Assembly: GCA_020845495.1 (NCBI GenBank)
Contig: JADLFM010000137.1
Location: forward strand, 1 to 64,000
Direction: 5' to 3'
Source of the DNA: Chloroflexota bacterium
GTDB taxonomy: Bacteria > Chloroflexota > UBA6077 > JACCZL01
Length of the DNA stretch: 64,000 bases
Shown here: in pieces, positions 9,420-18,411 of the stretch
Position numbering within the stretch: the stretch's first letter is position 1
Layout of the letters: the number at the start of each line of letters is the position of its first letter
The notes under the pieces: generated by a model
Seen by the model: the letters and a program-made list of their open reading frames with translations, nothing else
The model's database searches: none
Told to the model about the DNA's origin: nothing
Program-made: the position numbers and the translations under genes

Positions 9420-9547
9420 GTGCGGGCCAGGCGCCGACATGCACTGACGAGCCCTCTGGCGGCCGGTGAATCCCGCGCCGGTGGGCTCACCTACTGTCCG
9501 CATGACTGCCCGTGGCGTCCTGACTCGGGCGTGCCTCGAGACGTACG

Positions 9548-11176
9548 TCAGGGGCGGCGCATCGCGTCCAGTGGCCGCACGTCCGTGTAGATCTGGTAGA
9601 TGCCAACCGTCGCCGCGTCTGCCGTACCGCCGATGGCTGCCAGCCGGGCGTGGAACTCGCGGTCGCCAGGCGTATCACGAGCGAACACGAAGGCCGGATC
9701 CGGCGCGACCGAGACGAGGTGTGAGTAGGACGCGCGACGACTGAACCCACCGGACCAGACGGCCGGCGCGATCTCTTCACGGCTTTCGAAAGCGAGTGGA
9801 TAGGCGAGCCAGTAGTCCGTGTAGATACGGTCGATGTGGCGCGTTTCGAGCCAGGAGATCAAGTCGGCGCGGTTCACCTCGGTCGTCGCGCCACCACTCG
9901 TGGGGAGGGCGAGCCGGAAGTCGCTGGTGGCGAGACTGCCGATGTTGATGGCGAGCACTCCTGCCGCGAGCGCGCCGAACGCCAGCCGTGAGCGGACGCG
10001 TACGGACCAGACGATGGCCATGACCAGCGGCACGGCGCTGTAGATTGGCAGCGCGTAGCGTGGCTCGGCCCACAGGTTGGCAAAACGGCTGAGCGCCGCA
10101 AACGCGGGCACGAGCAGGAGCACGAGCACGAACAGGGTCGGTCGATGGGTCAGCAATCCCCTTGAGGGGGCGGCCAGCACACGCAGTGAGGAACGGTGCC
10201 ACCAGACGACGCCCAGGCCGAGCAGCGGGAGCAGCGCCGTCACGACATACATCGAGCCGATCCGGTGGGGCCAGTCCTGGTCTAATAGCGCCTTTGTCGG
10301 GGTACCCTCGGCGAGCCCGACGAGGACCGGCAGCCCGTAGCGGACGAGGCCCCAGAGGTTGAGGAGGGCCGCTCGCGGCTCGGTGCCGCCCTCGCCAGCA
10401 AAACGTAGACTCGGGAAGCCCTGCGCTGCGTTGTAGGCCAGGGCCGGGCCACAGCCGATCAGCGCCGCCACGCAGCCCACCCCCAGGCAGGCCAGAAGAT
10501 AGGATCGACCATCAGCAGCCGACGTCGCGTCAGCGGTCCTCGTCGCGTCAGCGGTCCTCATCTCGCCAGCGCCAACTGCCCGCGTGCGCCAGCGCCGCAT
10601 GCCGAACAGCAGATATAGCCCGCCTGCCAGCAGGTAGATACTGGCCAGCGGGTGCGTCCAAAGCGCGAGCCCGGCTGCCAGCCCGCCGACAGCCGACCAG
10701 CGAAGTGAGGGCACGCCTCTCGTGTCGGCCAGCCGCTGGACCGCCAGCAGCCACAGTTGGCCGAGCATGAGTACCTCAGCATAGCCGCCACGCGCTTTGG
10801 TACTCCAGACGGCGAAGAACGACGGCGGCACTGCGAGATAGAGGGCGCTCAGCACGGCCGGCCCTAGCCCAAAGGCATGCCGGGCAGTCACGAACACCAG
10901 CCCGATGAAGGCGACCGAGGCGAGGGCGGGGACCACCTTTAGCGCCGCTGTAGATGGGCCGACGAGCGTGAACAGCCCGGCCGCCAGGAACGCCTCCCCA
11001 CTCCCGAGGTACGCCTGCTGCCAGTAGAAGACCGGTAGCTCGCCAGGAATCTGGAGCGCCATCAGGCCGACGATCGCCTCGTCGGCATCGATCTCCCGGT
11101 ACGGCCCGAGAATCAACCAGAGACGCAGCGCGAGCGCGACGGCCAGGATCGCGCCGACCAGCAGGCATTCGCGCAC
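9548..11176 (-). CDS. GT-C (GT39/ArnT-type) membrane glycosyltransferase
   Basis: The 542-aa polytopic protein begins with a membrane segment (MRECLLVGAILAVALALRLW). The first extracytoplasmic loop carries acidic residues in YREIDADEAIVG, the position of the catalytic DxD/E motif of GT-C enzymes that use lipid-linked sugars. About ten further hydrophobic segments and a soluble C-terminal part of about 120 residues follow. It likely transfers a sugar from a polyprenyl carrier outside the membrane; donor and acceptor are unknown. The start is a GTG at 11176 without a clear ribosome site. Confidence 0.75.
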   Translation of the reverse strand: MRECLLVGAILAVALALRLWLILGPYREIDADEAIVGLMALQIPGELPVFYWQQAYLGSGEAFLAAGLFTLVGPSTAALKVVPALASVAFIGLVFVTARHAFGLGPAVLSALYLAVPPSFFAVWSTKARGGYAEVLMLGQLWLLAVQRLADTRGVPSLRWSAVGGLAAGLALWTHPLASIYLLAGGLYLLFGMRRWRTRAVGAGEMRTADATRTADATSAADGRSYLLACLGVGCVAALIGCGPALAYNAAQGFPSLRFAGEGGTEPRAALLNLWGLVRYGLPVLVGLAEGTPTKALLDQDWPHRIGSMYVVTALLPLLGLGVVWWHRSSLRVLAAPSRGLLTHRPTLFVLVLLLVPAFAALSRFANLWAEPRYALPIYSAVPLVMAIVWSVRVRSRLAFGALAAGVLAINIGSLATSDFRLALPTSGGATTEVNRADLISWLETRHIDRIYTDYWLAYPLAFESREEIAPAVWSGGFSRRASYSHLVSVAPDPAFVFARDTPGDREFHARLAAIGGTADAATVGIYQIYTDVRPLDAMRRP

Positions 11177-11272
11177 CAGGTCGTTAGATCGCTCGTGCGT
11201 GCTCGGAAGCGCAACCAGGGAGATTCACCCTCGGCTATCGGCGGGGCCGGCCGATGTTAGCGGCGACACGCC

Positions 11273-12082
11273 TCATGAGGTTCCGATGACGACGACCAGT
11301 CGACCGCAGCGGACGTCGAGGCGCGGCACGACCGTCGTCACGTCGACCTCGGCGCAGTACTCCAGGTCCGGACCGAACCCGTGCTTCGGCAGGTGCCGCC
11401 CGCTACGAGCCTCGGCGAAGACGGAGCGGAGCGCGCCCTCGTTCGTGCCGTCTCGACCGTGCAGGTACGAGCGGTAGAGCCGATGAGCCAGGATTGCCGA
11501 GTCGTCAAGCGCGAGCGCCGCCGGACTCGACGCCGCGTCTTCCGGGACGATGTGGGTGGAGCACAGGCGCAGCATCCGGTCGACGAGCAGGCCCGCGCCG
11601 AAGACGTCTTCCAGGCTGACCCCCGAACTATCCCGGTCGCCCGCACAGACGAGCAGCAGGTCGCACTGACGGGCCGCCGCCTCCCGGAGTGCCTGCCGCA
11701 CGACCGCCACTTCGTTCCGAGGGCTGCCAACCAGCACCAGGGGTGAGGTGGCGACGGTGTGCAGCGCCCGGGTGCCATTCGACGTGACGTAGACGACGCG
11801 ACGGCCGCTCAAGTTGGCATCGAGAAACTCGGAGGGTGAGTTTCCAAAGTCGAATCCCTCGCACCTGAGACCCGCTCGCTCACCGCAGAGCCAGTGTGCC
11901 GTGCGGTCGGCCGACGCGATGGCGAACGCTGCCTCGGGCGTCTCGGCCAGGTGAAGCTCGGCGGCACCGGCCCCGAACATAGCCAGCATGGTCGACGAGG
12001 CACGCAGAACGTCGAGAACGATGCATACCCGACCGTCGACTGACGGCGCGGTGTTTGGCGTGATGGCGACGGACACGATCAT
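11273..12082 (-). CDS. comB: ComB-like 2-phosphosulfolactate phosphatase family protein
   Basis: The 269-aa protein shows the ComB family pattern: VCIVLDVLRASSTMLAMFGAGA near residue 20 (split here by position only), GFDFGNSPSEF near 75, VVYVTSNGTRALH near 95 and CAGDRDSSGVSLEDVFGAGL near 140. In methanogens ComB removes phosphate from 2-phosphosulfolactate on the way to coenzyme M. Bacterial homologues are common and their substrate is often unknown, so only the family is firm. No other coenzyme M gene is nearby. Start ATG 12082; thrC lies about 100 nt upstream on the same strand. Confidence 0.85.
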   Translation of the reverse strand: MIVSVAITPNTAPSVDGRVCIVLDVLRASSTMLAMFGAGAAELHLAETPEAAFAIASADRTAHWLCGERAGLRCEGFDFGNSPSEFLDANLSGRRVVYVTSNGTRALHTVATSPLVLVGSPRNEVAVVRQALREAAARQCDLLLVCAGDRDSSGVSLEDVFGAGLLVDRMLRLCSTHIVPEDAASSPAALALDDSAILAHRLYRSYLHGRDGTNEGALRSVFAEARSGRHLPKHGFGPDLEYCAEVDVTTVVPRLDVRCGRLVVVIGTS

Positions 12083-12110
12083 GACCGCGGGAGCATACCG
12101 GATGCGAGGC

Positions 12111-12148
12111 CGATCCTGGGGCGTCGACGCGGAAACACCCCAGGATCG
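12111..12148. terminator. 11-bp hairpin after thrC
   Basis: Arms CGATCCTGGGG (12111-12121) and CCCCAGGATCG (12138-12148) enclose a 16-nt loop. It lies 40 nt past the thrC stop and just before comB, so it may partly end thrC transcription. No T run follows. Confidence 0.5.
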
Positions 12149-12188
12149 CGGCTACGATGTCCTCCGACTCGCGTCCCGGTCACACGGC

Positions 12189-13496
12189 TCAACGGGGGAT
12201 CTGGGTCACGCCGGCTGCGCGCTGGCAGGGGATGCCTTGTTCGCGGCAGGTAGGGCCAACGCAGCAGATCGGTGGATCGTACTTGATCCCCATACCCGTC
12301 TGGAACAGGACAACCAGTTCGCCCGCCCGCACGGCGCCACGCTCGACGAGCTTCTTCAAGCCGGCGTAGGTCGCGCCGCCCTCGGGAGCCGCGTACACCC
12401 CGGCCTGCTGCCCGAGCGCGATCTGCCCCTCGCAGATTTCCTCCTCGCTCACCGTCAGCGCCGTACCGCCACTCTGCCGCACGGCATCGAGGATCAGGTA
12501 ATCGCCGATCGCGACCGGTACTCGCATGCCAGCAGCGGTCGTGTGCGCGTTCTGCCAAAGCTCTGCATGTCGCGCGCCCTGCTCGTAGGCGCGTACGATC
12601 GGCGCGCACCCCTCGGCCTGCACGACCACCATTCGTGGCCGCTGCGGGCCGATCAGCCCAAGCTGCTCCATCTCATCGAAGGCTTTCCACATCCCGACGA
12701 TGCCAGTTCCGCCGCCAGTTGGGTAGACCACGACGTCGGGGAGCGTCCAGCCAAGCTGCTCGGCCAGCTCGTACCCCATCGTCTTCTTGCCTTCCTGGCG
12801 GTACGGTTCCTTGAGCGTGGAGACGTCGAACCAGCTGTGCTGCGGCGCAAGCTCGCGGACACGAGCGCCAGCGTCGTTGATGAGGCCGTCGACGAGCGTG
12901 ACCTTCGCGCCGTACTGGAGGCATTCCACGCGATTCGTCTCCGGTACGTCGCGTGGCATGAACACGTGGACCTCGAGGCCGGCGGCAGCGCCATAGGCGG
13001 AAGCGGCGGACGCGGCGTTGCCAGCCGATGGCAGGGCGACGGCGCGGGCGCCTAGCTCGCGAGCGCGTGAGATGGCGCAGCCCAGGCCCCGCGCCTTGAA
13101 CGACCCAGTCGGGTTCTTGCCCTCATCCTTGAGGAGCAGGTTCGGCAGACCGATCGCGTCGCCGGCTCGCCGAGCCGGCACCAGCGGCGTCATCCCCTCG
13201 CCGAGCGAGATGATATTGGCGGGGTCTCGGATCGGCAGAACCTCCTGGTACCGCCACATGTCCCAACGGCGGCGGGCCAGCGAGTCGGGGGTCAGCGTGT
13301 GGCGGGCCTTCTCCAGATCGTAGCGCGCGTACAGGACACGGCCGCAGGCCGAGCAGATGGTATTGAGAACGTCGGCGTCGTAGCGCTGGCCGCAGTTCGT
13401 GCACTCGAGGTGGGTGAGGGTACTCGAACCGGCTGGCGCGGGTGATCCGGCCTGCTGGCTCAGGCCAGCCAGGGCATCGCGCGGGGTGGCGGTCAT
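12189..13496 (-). CDS. thrC: Threonine synthase
   Basis: The 435-aa protein starts with a rubredoxin-like zinc ribbon (ECTNCGQRY ... CSACGRVLYARY, residues about 30-57). The PLP fold follows, with the lysine-bearing motif KNPTGSFKARGLGCAISRA near 130, PSAGNAASAASAYGAAAG near 155 and YPTGGGTGIVGMWKAF near 245. It converts O-phosphohomoserine to threonine. The ATG at 13496 is preceded by a strong AGGAGG site (7 nt). The zinc ribbon is typical of one threonine-synthase subgroup; a related PLP lyase is a less likely alternative. Confidence 0.92.
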   Translation of the reverse strand: MTATPRDALAGLSQQAGSPAPAGSSTLTHLECTNCGQRYDADVLNTICSACGRVLYARYDLEKARHTLTPDSLARRRWDMWRYQEVLPIRDPANIISLGEGMTPLVPARRAGDAIGLPNLLLKDEGKNPTGSFKARGLGCAISRARELGARAVALPSAGNAASAASAYGAAAGLEVHVFMPRDVPETNRVECLQYGAKVTLVDGLINDAGARVRELAPQHSWFDVSTLKEPYRQEGKKTMGYELAEQLGWTLPDVVVYPTGGGTGIVGMWKAFDEMEQLGLIGPQRPRMVVVQAEGCAPIVRAYEQGARHAELWQNAHTTAAGMRVPVAIGDYLILDAVRQSGGTALTVSEEEICEGQIALGQQAGVYAAPEGGATYAGLKKLVERGAVRAGELVVLFQTGMGIKYDPPICCVGPTCREQGIPCQRAAGVTQIPR

Positions 13497-13667
13497 CGGC
13501 AGCCTCCTGGTGATGGACTGTGCTGAGGGCTGGAGGTGACGAGCGGGTGAGCCAGGTGACGGGCGGGTGAGCTAACGGGTCGTCCTGAGCCTTCAAGGCG
13601 CAGCAGCATGGCGCGGGCGTGCCCAGGCGCTCCGTCCAAACACGGACCACACAGGCCACCCTTGCGC

Positions 13668-13695
13668 TTACACACACGCCAACCTTGCCTATGAT
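13668..13695 (+). promoter_or_regulatory. Candidate sigma-70 promoter upstream of the VOC gene
   Basis: TTACAC (13668-13673) and TATGAT (13690-13695) are separated by 16 nt. A second TATGAT lies at 13834-13839, only 40 nt before the VOC start, but without a -35 that I can see. The rest of 13497-13878 holds only a GTGACGRGCGGGTGAGC direct repeat (near 13537 and 13556) and no gene. Confidence 0.4.
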
Positions 13696-13878
13696 ACGGC
13701 GGCCAGGCCGCTTGCCATAGCCAGGACAGCAGCCAGAACTGAGCCGAGCCGCCGGCCAAACGGAGCAGGTCGAGCGAGCGCGTGCATTGCCAGGATTGCC
13801 AGGTATCGTGGGGTACTCCCATGGGCGATCCGCTATGATCTTTCGCGGCCGTGCGCCGGCCGACGCGCGGGAGGGACT

Positions 13879-14331
13879 ATGCCACGGCGCATCCATCATG
13901 CCGGCATCACGGTAGCGGATCTCGAGCGTTCGATCGCCTTTTACCGCGACGTCCTCGGGTTGACGGTGCTCGGGCAATACGAGCGGACGACTCCAGACAT
14001 CGGGGAGATCGTGGGCTACCCTGGCGCACACCTGCGCATCGCGTTCGTCGGGGTGGCAGGTGACTCGCCACGCATCGAGTTGCTCCAGTACGTCACTCCG
14101 TCCGCCGAGGGGCGCGGCGGAGAAACGAACGTCCCCGGCGCCGGACACGTCTGCTTCGATGTGGATGACATCGACGCTGTGTTTCGTCGACTGACCGTCG
14201 CGGGGTACCCGCCCAGATCCAAGGCACCCGTCGAGTTGACTCAGGGGCCGAACAGCGGCGTCAAAGCGCTCTACGTTCGGGATCCGGATGGCTATACCAT
14301 CGAGCTACGCCAGCCTCTCGACGCCCGCTAA
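13879..14331 (+). CDS. VOC (glyoxalase/dioxygenase fold) family protein
   Basis: The 150-aa protein has the two beta-alpha-beta-beta-beta modules of the VOC superfamily. It begins RRIHHAGITVADLERSIAFY (metal-ligand His near residue 6-7), has IELLQYVTP near 71, GHVCFDVDDIDAVFRRL near 92 and ends in YVRDPDGYTIELRQ, whose Glu is the usual second metal ligand. It could be a methylmalonyl-CoA epimerase-like enzyme serving the propionate operon, but the sequence is equally close to general glyoxalase-type proteins, so I leave the substrate open. The ATG at 13879 follows a GGGAGGG site. Confidence 0.75.
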   Translation: MPRRIHHAGITVADLERSIAFYRDVLGLTVLGQYERTTPDIGEIVGYPGAHLRIAFVGVAGDSPRIELLQYVTPSAEGRGGETNVPGAGHVCFDVDDIDAVFRRLTVAGYPPRSKAPVELTQGPNSGVKALYVRDPDGYTIELRQPLDAR

Positions 14332-14347
14332 AGCCGCCGACGCCCCC

Positions 14348-16549
14348 ATGGAGTGCCAGCAGACGCCGGTGGCCGCCCGGTCAGACGTCGGACGGCCGCC
14401 GGCCTGGCTGTTGGAACGGGCGCTCCTGGCGCTGATCCTCGTACCGGCGCTCCTCGTCCGGCTCGTCGGCCTGGGGGATATCGAACCCAACGTCTCGTCC
14501 GTCGAGGTAGCCCACCTCGCAACCCTCGAGACGGTGCTCGCGGGCCACGGCTCGCTGCTCGGGCGCTCGGACGCCGGTGCGACGGGGCTGGCCCTGCTGC
14601 CGGCTGCCGCGCTCCGCGTCGTCCAGCCGGAGCCGGACCTTGCATTGCGGGTGTACGCGGCGCTCGGCGGCGCTGCCCTGGTGGCCCTGTTCGCCGTCGT
14701 CAGCCGACGACTCCTGCCGCCGTTCGCGGCGCTCGGTGCGACGGTCCTGCTGGCATTTTGCCCGTGGTCGCTCGTCTTGTCTCGAAACGGCGACCTGAGC
14801 GTGTTCGTGGCGCTGTTCGCACTCGGCGCCGGCTGGTGCTTCGAGCGCGCCCGAACCAGCGTCCCATCAACCAGCCGCGTCTGGTGGATGGCCACCGGGG
14901 TGCTCGCCGCACTCGGCTGGTACTGGCACCCGAGCGCACTCTGGGTGCTGCCGGCGTTGCTGGCAGCGCTGGTGCTGCGGGCGGCATGGGGTGGCGAGCG
15001 TCGGGCTGCGACGGTCTCGGGCGCGCTCCTCCTGCTCCTGGCGTACGCGCTGGCAATCGCGCCGCTGGCGCCCGCGCTTGTCGCCAACGGAGGCGCCCAG
15101 GCGCCCCTCCTCGACGATCGGGGGAGCCTTCCTGCACACTCGGCCACCCCCAGCCTGCCAGCTCGCCTCCAGCAAACGGTGCGCGCCTTCCTCATCCTCG
15201 AACCAGCAAGCGGCGGGCAGGCGCGCTACCTCGCTCCGGGGCGCGCTCCCCTCGACGGACTGGTTGGGGTGCTCTTTTTGATCGGCCTCATGCGGTCGAT
15301 CTGGCGGCCCATGCCCTGGCTTTCCTGGCTGTCGCTGCTGGTCATCCCCCTCGTCGGGAGCCAACTCCAGAGTTCAGGTGTCCCCGATCTTGGGCGCGCG
15401 GCAGTCGCCGAGCCAGCGCTGTTCGTCGTCGTCGGCGTGGGACTAGCCTGGCTGCTGCTGGTGCTGCCCGCCCGGCCGGTCGGGCAGGCACTCATCCTGG
15501 TCGCCGTTCCAGCCTATATCGTGGCGAGTTGGCAGGGATACGCCGGCTGGATCGGGTCACCGGCGAGCGCTCAGGCACGTCAGCCAGCGATGGGCTATGA
15601 CGAGGTAGACGCCTGGCAGGCAAGCCAGCGCCAGCGGCTTGCCGAGGGGAAGTCGGCGCAACTGGCCGATGCGTGGCGAGAGGAGCACCCCCGTGTCAGC
15701 ACGGTCGGGCGGGCGCCCCGCCGGCCGTCAGCCGGAGCGGCGGCCAGCGGGGCAGCCAGCCCACGTCGGCTCGGGCTCGAGCCGCTCGCCAGGCTGCAAG
15801 CCCCTCAGGCGCCGCGTGGGCTGGCCACGCTGCCGGATGGGACGCTCGTCGTGGCGGATCAGACCGCCCGGCTCGTGCAGTTGAGCGCCGGGCAAACCAC
15901 GCTGGTCCCCTTCCCGCGCCCAGGGCCGCCGGGCCTCGATCTGATCTGGGACATCACCACCGATGACGACGGCTTCATCTACCTTGCGGATGCCGACCGC
16001 TCGTTGATCCTGAAACTGGACCGCCAGGCCGGCCTCGTGGCGACCCTTGGCGCGGAGTGGGGCATGTATCGTCCGCGCGGCCTGGCGTTCGGGCCAGATG
16101 GGAACCTCTACGTCGCCGATACTGGCCGTAGCCGGGTGGTGATCGGGACCAGCGACGGTCGGCTGCTCAAGAGCATCGGTCCCCAGACGGCGGGCGAGGC
16201 GTTAGAGCAGCCGAGCGATGTCGCGGTCGATGCCAGCGGCCGAATCTATGTGGCGATGCCCGAAATCGGCCGGCTGGTCGTGCTCGACGGCGACGGGCAA
16301 CTGCTCGGCGGTTGGTCGATTCCGCGCGGAGACACCATCGAGTCGCCCCACCTCGCGACAGTTCAGGATGGCGTGATCGCCCTGACCGACCCGGTACAGC
16401 GACAGGTACGCCTGATCGACGCGGACGGCCGTGAGATCGCGACTGCCCCGGCACCGGGCCGGCCGTTCAGTGTTGCCGCCGCCGGCGATCGTCTCTACGT
16501 CGGCGATCCAAGCGACCGTCAACTCCTGATCTTCGATCTCGGCGGTTAG
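14348..16549 (+). CDS. Fusion of a GT39-like membrane domain and an NHL-repeat beta-propeller
   Basis: About 733 aa. Residues 20-420 are polytopic membrane, with the GT-C style first loop (GLGDIEPNVSSVEVAHLATLE) weak in acidic residues. After a hydrophilic linker, residues about 475-733 form NHL-type blades: APRGLATLPDGTLVVADQ, DLIWDITTDDDGFIYLADAD, RPRGLAFGPDGNLYVADTGR, QPSDVAVDASGRIYVAMPE and SVAAAGDRLYVGDPSDR. NHL propellers usually bind proteins or glycans; here the propeller should face outside. I start at ATG 14348, after the VOC stop; an upstream ATG at 14288 overlaps that gene. Function unknown, probably envelope-related. Confidence 0.7.
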   Translation: MECQQTPVAARSDVGRPPAWLLERALLALILVPALLVRLVGLGDIEPNVSSVEVAHLATLETVLAGHGSLLGRSDAGATGLALLPAAALRVVQPEPDLALRVYAALGGAALVALFAVVSRRLLPPFAALGATVLLAFCPWSLVLSRNGDLSVFVALFALGAGWCFERARTSVPSTSRVWWMATGVLAALGWYWHPSALWVLPALLAALVLRAAWGGERRAATVSGALLLLLAYALAIAPLAPALVANGGAQAPLLDDRGSLPAHSATPSLPARLQQTVRAFLILEPASGGQARYLAPGRAPLDGLVGVLFLIGLMRSIWRPMPWLSWLSLLVIPLVGSQLQSSGVPDLGRAAVAEPALFVVVGVGLAWLLLVLPARPVGQALILVAVPAYIVASWQGYAGWIGSPASAQARQPAMGYDEVDAWQASQRQRLAEGKSAQLADAWREEHPRVSTVGRAPRRPSAGAAASGAASPRRLGLEPLARLQAPQAPRGLATLPDGTLVVADQTARLVQLSAGQTTLVPFPRPGPPGLDLIWDITTDDDGFIYLADADRSLILKLDRQAGLVATLGAEWGMYRPRGLAFGPDGNLYVADTGRSRVVIGTSDGRLLKSIGPQTAGEALEQPSDVAVDASGRIYVAMPEIGRLVVLDGDGQLLGGWSIPRGDTIESPHLATVQDGVIALTDPVQRQVRLIDADGREIATAPAPGRPFSVAAAGDRLYVGDPSDRQLLIFDLGG

Positions 16550-16607
16550 CGAGTCGCCGGGACGGGGCCTCAGCCCCAACTGGCGCGACCGGGCGAGGTG
16601 AGTCGTC

Positions 16608-17147
16608 CTAATCGTCGGCGGCGCGGGCAGCATGGCCGTTGGCGCGCGGACAGAGGTGCTTGCCTGGGCCGAGTGGCGCCTCGCAGGCAGGGCAGCGTGG
16701 TCGCCCAGCGGCGAGCAGCGGCGCAATGCTGGCCGCTAGATCGCGCAACTGCTGACGGGTCGCCTGGCAACTAAATCGGGCCGGCCCTTCCAGATCGGAC
16801 TCCACATCGTGAGCCAGCAGGAGATAACGCCGCTGTGTCTCATCGTAGCCAAGCGCCAGTTGTCCGACTTTGAACTCGATGTCGGGAGGCATTGACGGCG
16901 GACGCTCTCGGCGTTCCGCCGCCGGGCGGGCGGGTGCTGGCGTTGCCCGCAGATCGAGGGCTGGCAGTCCAGTCAACAACTGCTCCACGAGCATGGCCAG
17001 CGCCTGCAACTGCTCTCGCTCGACCCACAGCCACGCCGCGGCCGTTTCGCGAAGCGCGAGAATGCGGAACGCGCGGCGTCCTGGCGGACCGACCGCATCA
17101 GCCACAATGCGTGTAACAGGCCCGAATTCGGTCTCTCCGGCTGCCAC
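16608..17147 (-). CDS. DUF3090 family protein
   Basis: The 179-aa protein matches DUF3090 as I know it from Actinobacteria and Chloroflexota: GPPGRRAFRILALRETAAAW near the start, a LVEQLLTGLP helix, FKVGQLALGYDETQRRYLL in the middle, and the C-terminal zinc-ribbon-like RPRCPACEAPLGPGKHLCPR followed by ANGH. The role is unknown; in Actinobacteria it neighbours a histidine-phosphatase family gene, which is absent here. The start is GTG 17147 with AAGGGA at 6 nt. The gene converges with the NHL fusion gene; a small GGGGC-CTCA-GCCCC hairpin (16564-16577) lies between them. Confidence 0.85.
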   Translation of the reverse strand: MAAGETEFGPVTRIVADAVGPPGRRAFRILALRETAAAWLWVEREQLQALAMLVEQLLTGLPALDLRATPAPARPAAERRERPPSMPPDIEFKVGQLALGYDETQRRYLLLAHDVESDLEGPARFSCQATRQQLRDLAASIAPLLAAGRPRCPACEAPLGPGKHLCPRANGHAARAADD

Positions 17148-17505
17148 CTACGTCCCTTCTCGCGTAGCGTCGTCTGACACTACTGCACAGCGCGCAACAG
17201 CATAACACGCGTCCTGACAGCCGACCACTGTCCGTATCGACGGCCACATCGCATCGGTGCGCGGGCAGCCACGTGCGCTCCAGCGGGTCAGACGGCGTCA
17301 CATTTTGCCGCTTGTCGCCGTTGTTTCTGGTGGCACCCACCTTGAGAAACGCGCTTCGGTCGTTGGTGGGTATTGGCGTCGAGTGGCGATCGTGCGACAG
17401 GCAAGCCGTTGCGCCGCCGGCGATCTTGTGATACCGTAGGCCCGGTCTACCCGCCTCGGACCCTCGGCAGATCCAGTCCGGGCAGACTCGCTAAGGAGCG
17501 GACCT
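17148..17505. other. Divergent intergenic region with a weak plus-strand promoter candidate
   Basis: This stretch between DUF3090 (minus) and the CAP-domain gene (plus) contains no gene. TTGCGC (17409-17414), 17 nt, TACCGT (17432-17437) is a weak promoter candidate pointing to the CAP gene. The ribosome site AAGGAG (17493-17498) is strong and decides the unusual start discussed under the next gene. Confidence 0.35.
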
Positions 17506-18378
17506 ATCGCACGCCTGATCGCAATTTGGATCGCGACTGCGGTACTGGCCATCGGACTCCCGCTTGCGGCGCTCGCTCAGCAGGCCAGCGGGCCGGAGCA
17601 GCGCATTGCCGACTTGATCAACCAGGCGCGGCTGGCGCAGGGACTTTCGCCGCTTTCTCCCAGCGCGGAGCTCGCCGCGTCGGCGCAGGCCCACGCGCAA
17701 GATATGGTCAAGTATGGCTATATGGAGCACGAAGGGCGCGACGGCTCGACGCCGCAAACCCGTGCCACACGGCAGGGGTACGTCGCACCGTCCGGTACGG
17801 CGTGGCTCGTGCTCGAAGTGATCTCTGCGCGCCAGACAGCCGAGGCTGCGGTCAACTGGCTCCTCTCCGACCGCTTGCATCGCGGGGTGCTGCTCCGTGG
17901 GTACTGGCGGGAGTTCGGCGTGGGATACGCCGAGGGCGGGCCGTGGGGGCAAATCTGGACTGTCGAGTTTGGGTGCCGCCCGAACGTCCTTCCGGTCGTC
18001 GCAGACACGCCGTCGAGTGGAGGCACGCGGGTCTACCTGACGAACGAGGAGTGCACCCCGGGCGGTACGCCGGATGCCATCGGCAAGGCCACTGAGGTGA
18101 TGGTGTCGAATCGGGCCGACTTCTCGGGCGCGGCCTGGGAGCCGTTCGTCACGTCGAAGGTCGTCAAGAGCGACGGAAACGTGTTCGTCAAGTACCGTGA
18201 CGCCCGCGGGCGGGAGACGCTTGCTTCGACGGCGCCTGGTGGTAACGCGGCCATCCTGTCGGCGGCAAGTGCCTCGACCACGACCCTCAACTCGGCCACA
18301 CCGCCGACTGGCGAGCCGGGTCTGTTCACCTCGGCGTCGTCATCGTTCGAGATCAAGCCCTCGTCGACCGGCCGCTAG
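17506..18378 (+). CDS. Secreted CAP/SCP-domain protein, apparently with an AUC start codon
   Basis: The frame encodes IARLIAIWIATAVLAIGLPL then AALAQ, a clean signal peptide, followed by a CAP domain (about 35-155): IADLINQARLAQGLSPLSP, ELAASAQAHAQDMVKYGYME-H and FGVGYAEGGPWGQIWTVEF. CAP proteins are secreted and often Cys-poor in bacteria; their activity is mostly unknown. The C-terminal 130 residues are Ser/Thr-rich. Between the upstream stop (17437) and codon CTG 17515 there is no ATG, GTG or TTG. A perfect AAGGAG sits 7 nt before ATC 17506, so I start there. The first TTG (17614) would delete the signal peptide and part of the domain. Confidence 0.75.
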   Translation: MARLIAIWIATAVLAIGLPLAALAQQASGPEQRIADLINQARLAQGLSPLSPSAELAASAQAHAQDMVKYGYMEHEGRDGSTPQTRATRQGYVAPSGTAWLVLEVISARQTAEAAVNWLLSDRLHRGVLLRGYWREFGVGYAEGGPWGQIWTVEFGCRPNVLPVVADTPSSGGTRVYLTNEECTPGGTPDAIGKATEVMVSNRADFSGAAWEPFVTSKVVKSDGNVFVKYRDARGRETLASTAPGGNAAILSAASASTTTLNSATPPTGEPGLFTSASSSFEIKPSSTGR

Positions 18379-18411
18379 TCTCTCGGGCCGCTCGGCCGCC
18401 GAACTCCAGAC

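Noticed and set aside
13879..14331. Methylmalonyl-CoA epimerase
   Set aside because: The VOC fold is clear but family-specific residues are not decisive and it is 5 kb from the operon, so no specific name is given.
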